51,805 nucleotides of DNA from Shewanella sp. CG12_big_fil_rev_8_21_14_0_65_47_15 (GCF_002783505.1 NZ_PFGL01000049.1:1-51805), one strand, 5' to 3'. Shown: positions 1 to 9,259, numbered from the stretch's first letter. Notes: generated by a model from the sequence alone, not told the origin. Made by a program: numbers and translations.

Positions 1-95
1 TGAAAGAATTGGTTGATTTAATTCTTTGATTACTCGCTAAAAAGCAAAGTAATTTCGATTAACTCAACACCTGTGAGTGTCCACACAAATTTGCT

Positions 96-114
96 TGATA
101 TATTGTTAAAGAGC
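96..114 (-). promoter_or_regulatory. boxA antitermination element of the rRNA leader
   Basis: The minus strand reads GCTCTTTAACAATATATCA, very close to the boxA consensus TGCTCTTTAACA that recruits Nus factors for rRNA antitermination. It lies between P2 and the expected 16S start, where boxA belongs. Confidence 0.8.
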
Positions 115-164
115 GTTGACCATTCGCTTACACACTCAGTGTTTTCAGCGGGCCAGGGCTGCGT

Positions 165-192
165 ATTCTACGCATTCCCGTTTTTGCGTCAA
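165..192 (-). promoter_or_regulatory. rRNA promoter P2
   Basis: On the minus strand TTGACG (187-192), a 16-bp spacer and TAGAAT (165-170) form a second promoter about 138 bp downstream of P1, the usual tandem P1/P2 arrangement of rRNA operons. Confidence 0.8.
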
Positions 193-302
193 GTAGTTTT
201 TTCAACTTTCTTAACACCCATCGTTTAGCTCGCTAACCGATGAACTACTTGGCTTTCTTTGCTTAACTTGCGTTTCGCTGTCTGCCGTGTCAGTGGATGC
301 GC

Positions 303-330
303 ATTATAGGGAGCTGCGGATTTTGTGCAA
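303..330 (-). promoter_or_regulatory. rRNA promoter P1
   Basis: On the minus strand a TTGCAC -35 (325-330) and a perfect TATAAT -10 (303-308) are separated by 16 bp and followed by the G+C-rich discriminator GCGC. That discriminator is typical of stringently controlled rRNA promoters. The DNA upstream (331-360) is AT-rich and could act as an UP element. Confidence 0.85.
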
Positions 331-557
331 GGGCTTTTTATTGATTCGTAAACTGTACGTCGACATTTTAGGCATCATGTTCAATTTTTGTCTGTTTATG
401 CCTATTTTTAAGATTATAAAATGAATATTTATCCAATAATTGATAATTCACGTTCAATTTTTCGGCAGTACTCTAGTGTAAAAGTAAATAATTCATTACC
501 ATATGACTTGCTGTTAACAGTTATTTATCATTTTCTATTTCACCAGAGAGCATTCAT
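331..557. other. AT-rich intergenic DNA between rRNA promoter and RRM gene
   Basis: No gene, hairpin with a T-run, or convincing sigma-70 promoter was found here. It must hold the promoter of the RRM-protein gene at 558 and any upstream activation sites (UP element, FIS) of the rRNA promoter. A weak AGAGAG purine stretch lies about 8 bp before the ATG at 558. Confidence 0.5.
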
Positions 558-1022
558 ATGCAAAAGTCATTTCTTATTGTCTTGATTATCGCCATCCTTG
601 GCGCCGTAGCGCTATCTCAGTTCGCACCGACATTACCTGCTTATATCGCTTTTGTTGCTGGCGTTATCTTTACTACTCTTGTTTTTAAATTTGCACCTGA
701 GACGTCATCTGCACAGAGTGCTGATGAGCAGTATGTTGGGCCGACGATGACACTCTATGTAGGCAACTTGCCATATCGAGTTCATGAAGGCGAAGTCAAA
801 GTACTATTTGGGGAGTTTGGTCCAGTCAATTCTGTACGTTTGGTACGCGACCGTAAAACGGGACGTCGTAAAGGTTTTGGGTTTGTTGAGATGTCAGAAT
901 CGGGCGCCCAAAAAGCCATGGTTAAACTTAACGATTATAACTTCCAAGAAAGAACATTAAAGGTAAGAGAAGCTAAAACCCAAGACTCCGAAGGCGCTGA
1001 ACGCACTGGCACCGACGAGTAA
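558..1022 (+). CDS. Membrane-anchored RNA-recognition-motif (RRM) protein
   Basis: This 154-residue protein has two hydrophobic segments at about 4-23 and 27-45, then a short polar linker, then one RRM domain at about 65-141. Both RNA-contact motifs are clear: RNP2 is LYVGNL (66-71) and RNP1 is KGFGFVEM (105-112). RRM proteins bind single-stranded RNA. Bacterial members are usually small and soluble, so the membrane anchor is notable: the RRM would sit at the inner face of the membrane if the hairpin places both ends in the cytoplasm. The C-terminus is charged and probably disordered. The gene is convergent with murI, 13 bp away, with no visible terminator between them. The RNA target is unknown; proximity to the rRNA operon does not show a link. 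Confidence 0.85.
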   Translation: MQKSFLIVLIIAILGAVALSQFAPTLPAYIAFVAGVIFTTLVFKFAPETSSAQSADEQYVGPTMTLYVGNLPYRVHEGEVKVLFGEFGPVNSVRLVRDRKTGRRKGFGFVEMSESGAQKAMVKLNDYNFQERTLKVREAKTQDSEGAERTGTDE

Positions 1023-1035
1023 TTTCTCCTTCTAC

Positions 1036-1842
1036 TTAGTTGCTTGTGGTGATTCGCTCGATAGTTGAAAAACCACAATCAACTAATGTTGTTGCTAGCC
1101 CCTCGCTAATTTCTGCTTTTGTATAATAGGCCCGCATCGCTAACTTTTCTGCTGCATTTTGATTCCCGTTGTGGCGATTCGCTTGGGCTAAAAGCGACAC
1201 CACTCTGTTTGCAATCGCCTCCCCTGAATCGAGGAGAGTCACATCGGCTCCAAGCACTTGCTGCAGCTCACTGCGGATCATAGGGAAATGTGTGCATCCC
1301 AAAACGAGTACATCTATATTGGCTGCAACCACAGGTGCTAATAAGTCTGTGAGCCTGCGCATATCCAAGGCACCCGTGGCCACTTTTTGTTCTGCCATCC
1401 AGACTAACTCTGAGCAACCAAAAAGCTCAACATGGCAATCGTCAGCAAACTGGCTGATTAGTTCATGGGTGTAATGGCGTTTGACTGTGCCAGGGGTGGC
1501 TAATAACCCAATTCGTTTACTTTTTGAAATGAGCGCTGCGGGTTTAATGGCCGGGACAACGCCAACAACTGGAATGTTGAGCTTTGCCCGTAGGGCAGGC
1601 AATACGACTGTGCTCGCCGTGTTGCAGGCAACCACCACAATTGCCGCATCTATGCGAGCGACTAACTCGGCGATTAAACTGACACACCCAGAAACCAAGA
1701 CTTGTTCATCAAGTTCTCCATAGGGCAATCTGGCATTATCGAACAGATAGCAGTAGTGGCTCTGTGGGAGTAATTTGCGGATTTCTGCCAGCACTGATAA
1801 GCCACCAATCCCAGAATCAAATACTAATATAGGTCGCGACAA
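1036..1842 (-). CDS. murI: Glutamate racemase MurI
   Basis: MurI interconverts L- and D-glutamate and supplies D-Glu for peptidoglycan synthesis in the cytoplasm. The N-terminal FDSGIGG carries the conserved Asp, and the two catalytic cysteines lie in VVACNTAS (about Cys73) and LGCTHFP (about Cys183). I place the start at a TTG (1842) because GGAGA lies six bases upstream and it gives the usual N-terminus SRPILVFDSG. An in-frame ATG at 1869 would add nine residues but has no Shine-Dalgarno sequence. With the TTG start the protein has 268 residues, normal for the family. The gene is divergent from trmA and convergent with the RRM gene. Confidence 0.93.
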   Translation of the reverse strand: MSRPILVFDSGIGGLSVLAEIRKLLPQSHYCYLFDNARLPYGELDEQVLVSGCVSLIAELVARIDAAIVVVACNTASTVVLPALRAKLNIPVVGVVPAIKPAALISKSKRIGLLATPGTVKRHYTHELISQFADDCHVELFGCSELVWMAEQKVATGALDMRRLTDLLAPVVAANIDVLVLGCTHFPMIRSELQQVLGADVTLLDSGEAIANRVVSLLAQANRHNGNQNAAEKLAMRAYYTKAEISEGLATTLVDCGFSTIERITTSN

Positions 1843-1959
1843 GTTAGTCTCCAATTTGGCGCTGTACATAGGCTACTAAAAGAATGGATAGATTTAACGA
1901 TGAGAACAACTCAGCGCGCGGATTTTCCCACAGCTTTGCCCAAATCGCAAAAGCAAGAT

Positions 1960-1987
1960 ACTGGACATTCGTGCCACCTAGTATAAT
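1960..1987 (+). promoter_or_regulatory. Likely trmA promoter
   Basis: A perfect TATAAT lies at 1982-1987, about 37 bp before the trmA ATG. The -35 is weak: ACTGGA at 1960-1965 with a 16-bp spacer is the best fit. This is the only convincing -10 in the murI-trmA divergent region. Confidence 0.4.
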
Positions 1988-2023
1988 ATTTGCGCCCCAA
2001 TTTACAGCCACGGTGAATCGACA

Positions 2024-3121
2024 ATGAATTTAGCAGCAATGGACCCTCAGACCTATGATACACAGTTAGCAGCTAAGCGTATCAAGCTAGAACAAGCCTT
2101 TGCCCAATTTGAAACACCGAGTGTTGAAGTTTTCGCCTCTGAGCCAGCTCACTATCGTATGCGCGCCGAGTTTCGCGTATGGCATGAAGGTGATGATTTA
2201 TACTATTACATGTTTGATAAAGTGCTGAACGAAAAGGTCCGTTGCGATCAATATCTGCCAGCAAGTGCGCTTATCAATCAAATGATGTCGGCATTGATTG
2301 CACAGTTAAAACCCAATCACAGCCTGCGCCACAAATTGTTCCAAGTCGATTTTTTGTCGACCCTAAGCGGCGAAATTTTAGTGTCCCTGCTCTACCACAG
2401 ACAACTTGATGCTCAATGGCACGCCGAAGTCAGTGTATTAAAAGCAACGCTAAGCCAGCAGTTTAAGGTCAATATTATCGGCCGAGCCCGTAAACAGAAA
2501 ATCGACTTAGACCGAGACTTCGTTGTTGAATCTTTAGAAGTGAATGGCAGCACTTTCCTCTATAAGCAAATTGAAAATAGCTTTACCCAGCCTAATGCGA
2601 AAGTGGCGGTAAAAATGTTGGAATGGGCCATTGATGTTACTCAGGACAGCCACGGCGATCTGTTAGAGCTTTATTGTGGTAACGGTAACTTTTCCATTGC
2701 ATTGGCGCAAAACTTTAATCGCGTGCTCGCCACTGAACTTGCCAAACCCTCCGTGGATGCGGCGCAATACAACATTGAAGCCAATGGCATTAAAAACCTA
2801 CAGATTATCCGCATGTCGGCCGAGGATTTTAGTGATGCCATGGCCAAAAAACGTAGCTTTAGACGCCTAGAGGGAATCGATCTCGATAGTTATGTGTGCA
2901 ATACCATTTTTGTCGATCCGCCACGGGCGGGGATCGATCCAGATACCTTAGCCTTAGTACAAGGTTACGAGCGGATTTTATATATTTCCTGTAATCCCGA
3001 GACCTTAAAGGACAATCTGGAACAACTGTACACAACTCATAAGGTCACGCGCTTTGCTCTATTTGATCAGTTCCCCTACACAGATCACATGGAAACTGGT
3101 GTATTGCTTGAACGTCGTTAG
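2024..3121 (+). CDS. trmA: tRNA (uracil-5-)-methyltransferase TrmA
   Basis: TrmA makes 5-methyluridine at position 54 of tRNAs using S-adenosylmethionine. The 365-residue protein has the SAM-binding motif [15 protein letters not shown], the motif [10 protein letters not shown], and the nucleophile in ISCNPETL (Cys323, matching Cys324 of the E. coli enzyme as I recall it). The C-terminal HMETGV carries the probable general base Glu357. There is no N-terminal TRAM domain, which separates TrmA from RlmC/RlmD. The gene stands alone, divergent from murI and closed by a strong hairpin terminator. Confidence 0.95.
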   Translation: MNLAAMDPQTYDTQLAAKRIKLEQAFAQFETPSVEVFASEPAHYRMRAEFRVWHEGDDLYYYMFDKVLNEKVRCDQYLPASALINQMMSALIAQLKPNHSLRHKLFQVDFLSTLSGEILVSLLYHRQLDAQWHAEVSVLKATLSQQFKVNIIGRARKQKIDLDRDFVVESLEVNGSTFLYKQIENSFTQPNAKVAVKMLEWAIDVTQDSHGDLLELYCGNGNFSIALAQNFNRVLATELAKPSVDAAQYNIEANGIKNLQIIRMSAEDFSDAMAKKRSFRRLEGIDLDSYVCNTIFVDPPRAGIDPDTLALVQGYERILYISCNPETLKDNLEQLYTTHKVTRFALFDQFPYTDHMETGVLLERR

Positions 3122-3147
3122 ACATAACTTTCCTCACATACTCACAT

Positions 3148-3182
3148 AAAAACATAAGGAGCCCATGGCTCCTTATGTTTTT
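3148..3182. terminator. Bidirectional intrinsic terminator between trmA and fabR
   Basis: A perfect 16-bp stem (3148-3163 with 3167-3182) and a three-base loop. The stem begins AAAAACATAAGG and ends in TTTTT, so it gives a T-tract in both directions and serves the convergent trmA and fabR genes. Confidence 0.9.
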
Positions 3183-3201
3183 CAGCTAAATCGAATCCAA
3201 A

Positions 3202-3816
3202 CTAACGATGCTCAACCTTATGCTGCAATGCTTCTGCCCCCTTAGCGACCATGCGCAATTGCATGACCAGTTGATCGGCAAGCACTTTTCGATCGGCACG
3301 CTTCATATCCAGTGCCGATGCGCCAGCATTGAATACTAAGGTCACTAATGCCTCGGCCTGCGCCCTCGCTAACATGGGTGTGCGCCCTGCGGTAGCCTCA
3401 GTGTAATGCGCCAGTTCAGAGATAAAATGCTCAATCTCACGGGCCACTGCCGCACGGAAAGCCGCCGAGGTGCCGGAACGCTCGTGCAGCAGAATACGAA
3501 ATACATTGGGGTTAGAATCAAGCACTTCCATAAAAGTATCGACGGAAATACGGATAACGCTCCCCCCCGCTTCGGCTCGCTGACGGCCCTTACGCATCAT
3601 TTGTCTTAGGGTGAGCCCGCCCTCATCCACCATAGTCAGACCGAGTTCGTTCATATCCTTAAAGTGGCGATAGAAGGATGTCGGGGCGATATTGGCCTCC
3701 CTTGCCACTTCCCGCAAACTCAGACTCGAGAAACTGCGCTCAGCACTTAACTGATTAAAGGCCGCATCGACTAAGGCTCGACGAGTTTTCTCTTTTTGCT
3801 GTGCACGAATACCCAT
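3202..3816 (-). CDS. fabR: TetR-family repressor of unsaturated fatty-acid synthesis, FabR
   Basis: FabR represses fatty-acid desaturation/unsaturation genes and senses acyl-ACP or acyl-CoA composition. The N-terminus [13 protein letters not shown] and the helix-turn-helix ([21 protein letters not shown] region, about residues 33-52) are nearly those of E. coli FabR. The segment [14 protein letters not shown] is also characteristic of the family. I start at the ATG at 3816 because the family begins there; an upstream in-frame extension to 3900 would add 28 residues with no family match and would cover the divergent promoter. The gene is divergent from the desaturase at 3961, with a FabR-type palindrome in between, so desaturase control is the likely main role. 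Confidence 0.92.
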   Translation of the reverse strand: MGIRAQQKEKTRRALVDAAFNQLSAERSFSSLSLREVAREANIAPTSFYRHFKDMNELGLTMVDEGGLTLRQMMRKGRQRAEAGGSVIRISVDTFMEVLDSNPNVFRILLHERSGTSAAFRAAVAREIEHFISELAHYTEATAGRTPMLARAQAEALVTLVFNAGASALDMKRADRKVLADQLVMQLRMVAKGAEALQHKVEHR

Positions 3817-3888
3817 TCTCAAATCCGCTAACTGGATGTAATAGCGCGATAATACCGCTTTTAAGCATGAAACACAGCCCCATCGACC

Positions 3889-3917
3889 TTGACCAAACAA
3901 TATTGCTAGGCTAAATT
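3889..3917 (+). promoter_or_regulatory. Desaturase promoter
   Basis: TTGACC (3889-3894), a 17-bp spacer and TAAATT (3912-3917) make a good sigma-70 promoter. Its predicted start site near 3924 falls inside the palindrome at 3918-3935, so a bound repressor would block initiation. Confidence 0.6.
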
Positions 3918-3935
3918 AGCTTACAGTTGTACGCT
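3918..3935. promoter_or_regulatory. FabR-like operator
   Basis: The 18-bp near-palindrome AGCTTACAGTTGTACGCT matches the AGCnTACA-N2-TGTACGCT form of the FabR sites known before fabA/fabB in enterics (from memory). It lies between the divergent fabR and desaturase genes, immediately downstream of the desaturase -10. Confidence 0.75.
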
Positions 3936-3960
3936 CAAATGCGGATATTGGAAACCTATA

Positions 3961-5067
3961 ATGAAAAAACCCCCTATCATCTGGCTGAATGTCAGTTTGT
4001 TTGCCATCACTTTTCTCAGTGCAGTGATCTTAGTTCCATGGCGCGGTATCGTTCACGGCTATGGTGCCAGTGAGTGGATAGCCTTTATTGTGTTAGCCTT
4101 TGCCAGTGGTTTATCCATCACCGCGGGTTACCACAGACTCTGGTCACACAAAGCCTACAAAGCCCACCCCGCAATACGCTTTCTTTATGCACTCGGTGGT
4201 GCTTTAGCATTACAAAATAGCGCATTACATTGGGCATCTGATCACCGAGTGCACCATAAGCATGTCGACGATAATGACAAAGATCCCTACTCGGCTAAGA
4301 TGGGTTTTTGGTACAGCCATATTGGTTGGATGTTGCGTGAGTACCAGGCGCAGCGTTACCACGATTACCAGAACGTGCGCGATTTACAGAATGATCGTAT
4401 CGTCATGTGGCAGCATAAACATTACCTCGCACTCGTGTTACTGATGAACATCGGACTGCCTGCACTGCTCGGTTGGCTCAATGGCGATGTGCTGTCTATG
4501 TTATTGATGGCAGGTTTACTGCGCTTAGTGGTGGTGCATCACTGCACTTTCTTCATCAATTCTTTAGCGCATGTATGGGGTAGCCAACCCTACACGGATA
4601 AAAATACCGCCCGTGATAATGGTTTCCTTGCCATGCTGACCTACGGTGAGGGCTACCATAATTTCCATCACATCTTTGAAAACGACTACCGTAACGGTAT
4701 TAAATGGTGGCACTACGATCCAACCAAATGGTTGATCAGGGCCCTGGCATGGCTGGGATTAGCCAAGGACTTGCGTACGAGTCCACAGGAACGTATCGAG
4801 AGTGCTCGCCTACAGATGCAATTACTCCGTACCAAAAACAAAGTAGTTCATTTACCTAATGCCGATGAAATTATTGAAAAAATTCAAATTGAATATGAGC
4901 TGATGAAAGAGCACTTACTCGAGTATTATCAGGCGAAGAAAAACCTATTAGAAGCAAAGCGTAAGCAACTGGCCGATCAGCAATTAATGCAACAGGTTGA
5001 GGAGTTAAAATCCCGCTTCTTAATCCAACAAAAGAACTGGAGAAGCTTAACGGCGAGTTATAGCTAA
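3961..5067 (+). CDS. desA: Membrane acyl-CoA desaturase (delta-9 type) with C-terminal coiled coil
   Basis: This di-iron membrane desaturase introduces a cis double bond into long acyl chains using O2. All three histidine boxes are present: HRLWSH (58-63), HRVHHKH (95-101) and HNFHH (233-237). Hydrophobic segments at about 8-25, 38-55, 74-90 and 155-195 flank them in the usual order. After about residue 280 there is a long charged heptad-like region rich in Glu, Lys, Gln and Leu (about 290-355) that looks like a coiled coil and is not part of the catalytic core. A GGAA precedes the ATG by about 7 bp. FabR-like control is indicated by the operator upstream. The exact acyl substrate (CoA or phospholipid-bound) cannot be read from the sequence. 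Confidence 0.92.
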   Translation: MKKPPIIWLNVSLFAITFLSAVILVPWRGIVHGYGASEWIAFIVLAFASGLSITAGYHRLWSHKAYKAHPAIRFLYALGGALALQNSALHWASDHRVHHKHVDDNDKDPYSAKMGFWYSHIGWMLREYQAQRYHDYQNVRDLQNDRIVMWQHKHYLALVLLMNIGLPALLGWLNGDVLSMLLMAGLLRLVVVHHCTFFINSLAHVWGSQPYTDKNTARDNGFLAMLTYGEGYHNFHHIFENDYRNGIKWWHYDPTKWLIRALAWLGLAKDLRTSPQERIESARLQMQLLRTKNKVVHLPNADEIIEKIQIEYELMKEHLLEYYQAKKNLLEAKRKQLADQQLMQQVEELKSRFLIQQKNWRSLTASYS

Positions 5068-5163
5068 ACCACAATTCTGCGTGAAAGTCTTACGGCCACC
5101 TTGCATGGTGGCCGTATCTGACTATGATGATGCCTCAATCAATTTTTACAGGATGTTGAGCTC

Positions 5164-6222
5164 ATGTCTGCTCCTTCGCTAACACTCTTAGAAAACATTA
5201 AACTCACAGAATACAGCCATGGCGCTGGTTGCGGCTGCAAAATCTCTCCAAAAGTGTTGACGACCATTCTTGCCTCACAGCTTCCCGTTTTTACCGATCC
5301 TAACTTATTGGTTGGCAATCAAAGCCGTGACGATGCCGCCGTTTACAAACTCAATGACGACACTGGTATTATCAGCACAACAGATTTCTTTATGCCCATA
5401 GTGGATGATCCCTTCACCTTTGGCCGAATAGCCGCAACTAATGCCATCAGCGATATCTATGCTATGGGCGGCACCCCTATGATGGCCATTGCAATTCTGG
5501 GCTGGCCGATTAATAAACTCCCGGCAGAAATTGCCCAGCAAGTCGTCGATGGTGGCCGCCAAGCCTGTATGGAGGCGGGGATCATGCTAGCCGGTGGTCA
5601 CAGCATAGATGCACCCGAACCTATTTTTGGTTTAGCCGTGACGGGGCAAATAGTCTTAAGTGATTTAAAACAGAATGATACCGCTAAGGCTGGCGATCGT
5701 CTGTATCTGACTAAGCCGATTGGTATCGGTATTTTAACCACGGCACAAAAACAGAAAAAACTCAAAGATGAAGATAGCCTTATTGCAGTCAATGCCATGT
5801 GCCAGCTTAATACTATCGGTGCCGCTATTTCAAAAATTCAGGGGGTTAACGCACTAACCGATGTCACAGGGTTTGGCCTGGCGGGGCATTTACTCGAAAT
5901 GTGCCAAGGCGCTAAGCTTGCGGCAAAACTCACATTCGATGCGGTGCCACTATTGCCACGGGCTTTAGATTACTTAGCCTTAGGTTGTATTCCTGGTGGC
6001 ACCCATCGTAACTACGACAGTTATGGCGAACACTTACCCGCACTTACCGATAATCAGAAAGCCATTTTGTGCGACCCCCAAACCAGTGGAGGATTATTAG
6101 TGGCCGTGTCTAGGGACGCCGAGGCTGAACTTGTGGCCCTACTGGAAGCGAATCACATTCTCCCCATCTGTATCGGCAGCCTTGAGGAACCCAGATCCAA
6201 TGTTGGCGTGGTTCTGTGTTAA
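5164..6222 (+). CDS. selD: Selenide, water dikinase SelD
   Basis: SelD makes monoselenophosphate from selenide and ATP, the selenium donor for selenocysteine and for 2-selenouridine in tRNA. The N-terminal glycine-rich HGAGCGCK carries the essential Cys23 (equivalent to E. coli Cys17) and Lys26. Cysteine, not selenocysteine, is encoded at that position. The ATP/metal motifs [14 protein letters not shown] and LAGGHSID and the C-terminal [10 protein letters not shown] are all in place. The length of 352 residues is normal. The stop overlaps the start of selU, so the two are co-translated. Confidence 0.96.
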   Translation: MSAPSLTLLENIKLTEYSHGAGCGCKISPKVLTTILASQLPVFTDPNLLVGNQSRDDAAVYKLNDDTGIISTTDFFMPIVDDPFTFGRIAATNAISDIYAMGGTPMMAIAILGWPINKLPAEIAQQVVDGGRQACMEAGIMLAGGHSIDAPEPIFGLAVTGQIVLSDLKQNDTAKAGDRLYLTKPIGIGILTTAQKQKKLKDEDSLIAVNAMCQLNTIGAAISKIQGVNALTDVTGFGLAGHLLEMCQGAKLAAKLTFDAVPLLPRALDYLALGCIPGGTHRNYDSYGEHLPALTDNQKAILCDPQTSGGLLVAVSRDAEAELVALLEANHILPICIGSLEEPRSNVGVVLC

Positions 6223-7331
6223 TGCAATCTATCATAGTGCCCACGTCACAATACCGTGAAATATTCCTAAATCAACATCCGCTGATGGATGTGAGGGCGC
6301 CTATCGAATTTAGCCGCGGCGCTTTTTCCAACGCAACCAATTTACCCTTGATGCTTGATAGTGAAAGGGAAAGTGTCGGTACTTGCTATAAACAATCTGG
6401 TCAGCAAGCAGCGATTGAGTTAGGTCATTCCCTAGTGAATGGCCCCATTAAGCAACAAAGAATCGATGCTTGGGCGAGCTATGTTAAGGCCAACCCCAAC
6501 GCCTATCTTTATTGTTTCCGTGGTGGCCTGCGCTCGCAACTCACTCAGCAATGGCTAAAAGAAGCGGGGATAGCAGTCCCTTATATTCAAGGTGGTTATA
6601 AAGCCATGCGCCAATATTTAATTGGTGTGATTGAAACGGCCCCCAGCCTGCAACCTTTACTGAGCTTGAGTGGAATGACAGGTTGCGGTAAAACCGATTT
6701 TCTCCTACAGCGCAAAGAAGCGGTAGACCTAGAGGGTATCGCCAACCATAGGGGATCCAGTTTTGGCAAGAATATTGACCCACAGCCAACGCAAATCAAC
6801 TTTGAAAATCAACTCGCTATCGCATTGCTTCACCATCAAGCCAGTGATGCCGCATGTTTGCTACTCGAAGATGAGAGCTTCCTGATCGGCCGTTCGGCGC
6901 TGCCGCAGACCTTTTATACCGCCATGCAAACTGCCGACGTTCTGGTATTAGAGGAGGCGGACGACATCAGACTGCAACGGTTACTCAATGAGTATGTGCA
7001 CAAAATGCATAGGGGATTCTGTGAGCGCTTAGGCACAGAAGCGGGATTCACCGCCTTTAGCCAGTATCTGTTACAGAGTTTAGTGAGCATTCGTAAACGC
7101 TTAGGTGGCAAACAGCATCAGGAACTACAGGATATGATGCAACAGGCATTAACCCAGCAACTCCATCAAAATGACACTTCTCTGCATTTAGCATGGATAG
7201 CAGTGCTGCTGCACAAATATTACGACCCAATGTACGAATACCAGTTACAAAAGAAATCCGAACGGATCCTCTTTAAGGGCTCACATCAGGCCATGCATGA
7301 ATGGTTGGATAACTATCGGTTGTCTCAATAA
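6222..7331 (+). CDS. selU: tRNA 2-selenouridine synthase SelU (YbbB)
   Basis: SelU replaces sulfur by selenium in 2-thiouridine at the wobble position of some tRNAs, by way of a geranylated intermediate, using selenophosphate from SelD. The N-terminal rhodanese domain has the active-site Cys98 in YCFRGGLRS, and a P-loop GMTGCGKT (about 151-158) opens the C-terminal nucleotide-binding domain. The start is the ATG at 6222, which shares one base with the selD stop (TAATG). A GTG six bases upstream is also in frame. The protein has 369 residues, as usual. The absence of selA/selB here suggests, but does not show, that selenium is used for tRNA modification. Confidence 0.95.
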   Translation: MQSIIVPTSQYREIFLNQHPLMDVRAPIEFSRGAFSNATNLPLMLDSERESVGTCYKQSGQQAAIELGHSLVNGPIKQQRIDAWASYVKANPNAYLYCFRGGLRSQLTQQWLKEAGIAVPYIQGGYKAMRQYLIGVIETAPSLQPLLSLSGMTGCGKTDFLLQRKEAVDLEGIANHRGSSFGKNIDPQPTQINFENQLAIALLHHQASDAACLLLEDESFLIGRSALPQTFYTAMQTADVLVLEEADDIRLQRLLNEYVHKMHRGFCERLGTEAGFTAFSQYLLQSLVSIRKRLGGKQHQELQDMMQQALTQQLHQNDTSLHLAWIAVLLHKYYDPMYEYQLQKKSERILFKGSHQAMHEWLDNYRLSQ

Positions 7332-7342
7332 AAAATCAGCGT

Positions 7343-7375
7343 AAAAAGATAACCGCAAACTTTATTGCGGTTATC
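7343..7375 (-). terminator. Intrinsic terminator of the MFS/PlsC gene
   Basis: An 11-bp perfect stem (7348-7358 with 7365-7375) and six-base loop. On the minus strand it is followed by TTTTT. On the plus strand, after selU, the T-run is poor, so its main use is by the leftward gene. Confidence 0.75.
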
Positions 7376-7396
7376 ATTCTCTACAGCATTAATCAC

Positions 7397-9259
7397 TTAC
7401 CCCCTATCGAGTAAGCCCGCCACTTGGGCTCTTAAGCTGTCTTTATTCACGTCTTTGCCATCAATAGCATCTGTTAAACACACACTCACCTTTGACCAAA
7501 AACGCTTTGGCATAGTGGTTAGTGCATGTCCATCCTTGTGGCTAAAGTAAGATCCCCACAACCCGTGCAGTGCCATAGGCACCACAGGGACGGGATCGCG
7601 GGCCAAGATTTTATCGATACCGGGACGGAATTCACCTAATTTACCGTCGGGGGTTAAGCGCCCTTCAGGAAAAATACACACTAATTCGCCATTCATCAGC
7701 GCTTCGTGGATGGTCTCAAACGCTTGGTTATAGGTGGTTTCGCTTTGTTTAGGGGAGCAGATAGGGATCACCCCTGCGTGGCGGAATAAATATTTCAGCA
7801 GAGGGATCTCGCTAATCGATTTATCCATGACAAAACGAATAGGCCGAGTCGATGCTCCCATAATAATCAAGGCATCCACATAGCTCACATGGTTACAGAC
7901 AATGATGCCAGCGCCTTCCTTCGGGATCTTCTCCCGTCCAGTGACGGTCACTCGATACATAACATGGCTAAGTAAATAACTGATAAATCGCTGGGTAAAT
8001 TCTGGCACTTGCGAATAAACATACAGGGCGACGACAAAGTTCATCAGCGCGAGCAGTAAAAATAGCTGTGGAATGCTCCACCCCATCATCCCAAGCAGCA
8101 ACATAGACAATAGTGCCGAAGCCACCATAAATAGAGAATTCATAATATTATTGGCGGCAATGGCCTGAGCGCATTCGCCCTTGGTGGCACGGGATTGAAT
8201 GAAGGCATACAAGGGCACGATAAATAGACCACCGCTGACACCTATCATAAAAAAGTCCAGCATGACCCGATAATGCTGCGACTCGGCAATAAAACTTGTT
8301 ACCCCGTAAACCAAACTAGTATCGGCGGGTGCCAGTGGAATAGCCCAAAGTAAGTCCACCCCAAAGAATGTTAATCCCAGTACCCCAAAGGGCAGTAGGC
8401 CTAATTCCACATGGCCAAAGGAGAAGCGCTCACAAACGAAAGAGCCCACGGCAATGCCGATAGAGAACAACCCCAGCAGTAAGGACACCACAGTCGCACC
8501 TGAGTGCAAGTGCAGCTTAGCAAAGTTGGGGAACTGCGTTAGATAGGTTGCACCTAAAAACCAAAACCAACTGATCGCCAGAATCGCCATCCAAATTGAA
8601 GGGGTCTGACGGGCTTTTTTGATGCTGCGCCAGGTGCCCGATAAGGGCCGAAAGCGTATTTTCTCTATAGCTCCCTGCGGCGGTAATGCGGGTATGGCTC
8701 GGCTAGATAAATACCCAGCTAATGCCAGTACGGCAACGGTAATAGCCGACCATAGGGTTGCATTGGTCCCAGAAACAAGAATGCCTGCACTCAGTGTACC
8801 CACTAAAATCGAGAGAAAAGTGCCCATTTCAACCCAAGCATTGCCTGTCACTAACTCATCTTCTTTTAAGGCTTGAGGTAATAGGGAATATTTGACAGGG
8901 CCAAAGTAGGCAGACTGACTCCCCGTTAAAAACAGCAGTAATAACATCATCATATAATTTTCGCTAACAATAGCGAGGGCAGCACTAAACATGATAATGA
9001 CTTCAAGCAATTTTAAACGACGGATAAGTTTGGCCTTGTCCATATTGTCGGCGACCACACCCGCATGGGCCGAAAACAGGAAAAACGGCAGAATAAAAAC
9101 CCCAGCGGCTAGATTGACAAACATATCGACACTGATAGGTAAGTCTTTGACTTGGCTAAAGGTCACTAGCAGCAACAACACATTCTTATAGATATTGTCA
9201 TTCAGCGCGCCGAGACACTGAGTCGCAAAATAAGGCAAAAAGCGTTTTGTTAATAGCAT
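7397..9259 (-). CDS. MFS transporter fused to a PlsC-type acyltransferase (LplT-PlsC)
   Basis: Residues 1 to about 410 are a twelve-helix major facilitator resembling the lysophospholipid flippase LplT, starting with the typical segment ALNDNIYKN. Residues about 440-620 are a PlsC acyltransferase with the catalytic NHVSYVD (H457, D462), the acceptor motif FPEGR (530-534) and the motif VPMALHG. In enteric bacteria LplT imports lysophospholipid and the Aas protein (PlsC plus acyl-ACP synthetase domains) re-acylates it; here transporter and acyltransferase are one chain and the synthetase domain is missing. A role in lysophospholipid salvage at the inner membrane is inferred. The start overlaps the end of the TetR gene by 10 bp, so the two form an operon. 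Confidence 0.88.
   Translation of the reverse strand: MLLTKRFLPYFATQCLGALNDNIYKNVLLLLVTFSQVKDLPISVDMFVNLAAGVFILPFFLFSAHAGVVADNMDKAKLIRRLKLLEVIIMFSAALAIVSENYMMMLLLLFLTGSQSAYFGPVKYSLLPQALKEDELVTGNAWVEMGTFLSILVGTLSAGILVSGTNATLWSAITVAVLALAGYLSSRAIPALPPQGAIEKIRFRPLSGTWRSIKKARQTPSIWMAILAISWFWFLGATYLTQFPNFAKLHLHSGATVVSLLLGLFSIGIAVGSFVCERFSFGHVELGLLPFGVLGLTFFGVDLLWAIPLAPADTSLVYGVTSFIAESQHYRVMLDFFMIGVSGGLFIVPLYAFIQSRATKGECAQAIAANNIMNSLFMVASALLSMLLLGMMGWSIPQLFLLLALMNFVVALYVYSQVPEFTQRFISYLLSHVMYRVTVTGREKIPKEGAGIIVCNHVSYVDALIIMGASTRPIRFVMDKSISEIPLLKYLFRHAGVIPICSPKQSETTYNQAFETIHEALMNGELVCIFPEGRLTPDGKLGEFRPGIDKILARDPVPVVPMALHGLWGSYFSHKDGHALTTMPKRFWSKVSVCLTDAIDGKDVNKDSLRAQVAGLLDRG

Larger units (their letters stand above)
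1..302 (-). other. rRNA operon leader (16S gene lies off the left edge)
   Basis: On the minus strand this stretch has the arrangement of a gammaproteobacterial rRNA leader: two strong promoters, then a boxA antitermination element, then about 95 bp of spacer that should run into the 16S gene just beyond position 1. No part of the mature 16S sequence is inside the window. The leader contains no open reading frame worth calling. The assignment rests on boxA plus the tandem promoters; it would be confirmed if the adjoining sequence begins with the 16S 5' end. Confidence 0.85.

Noticed and set aside
5164..6222. SelD as a selenoprotein or linked to selenocysteine insertion
   Set aside because: The active-site residue is encoded as Cys (TGC in the HGAGCGC region) and no selA, selB or selC is visible here.
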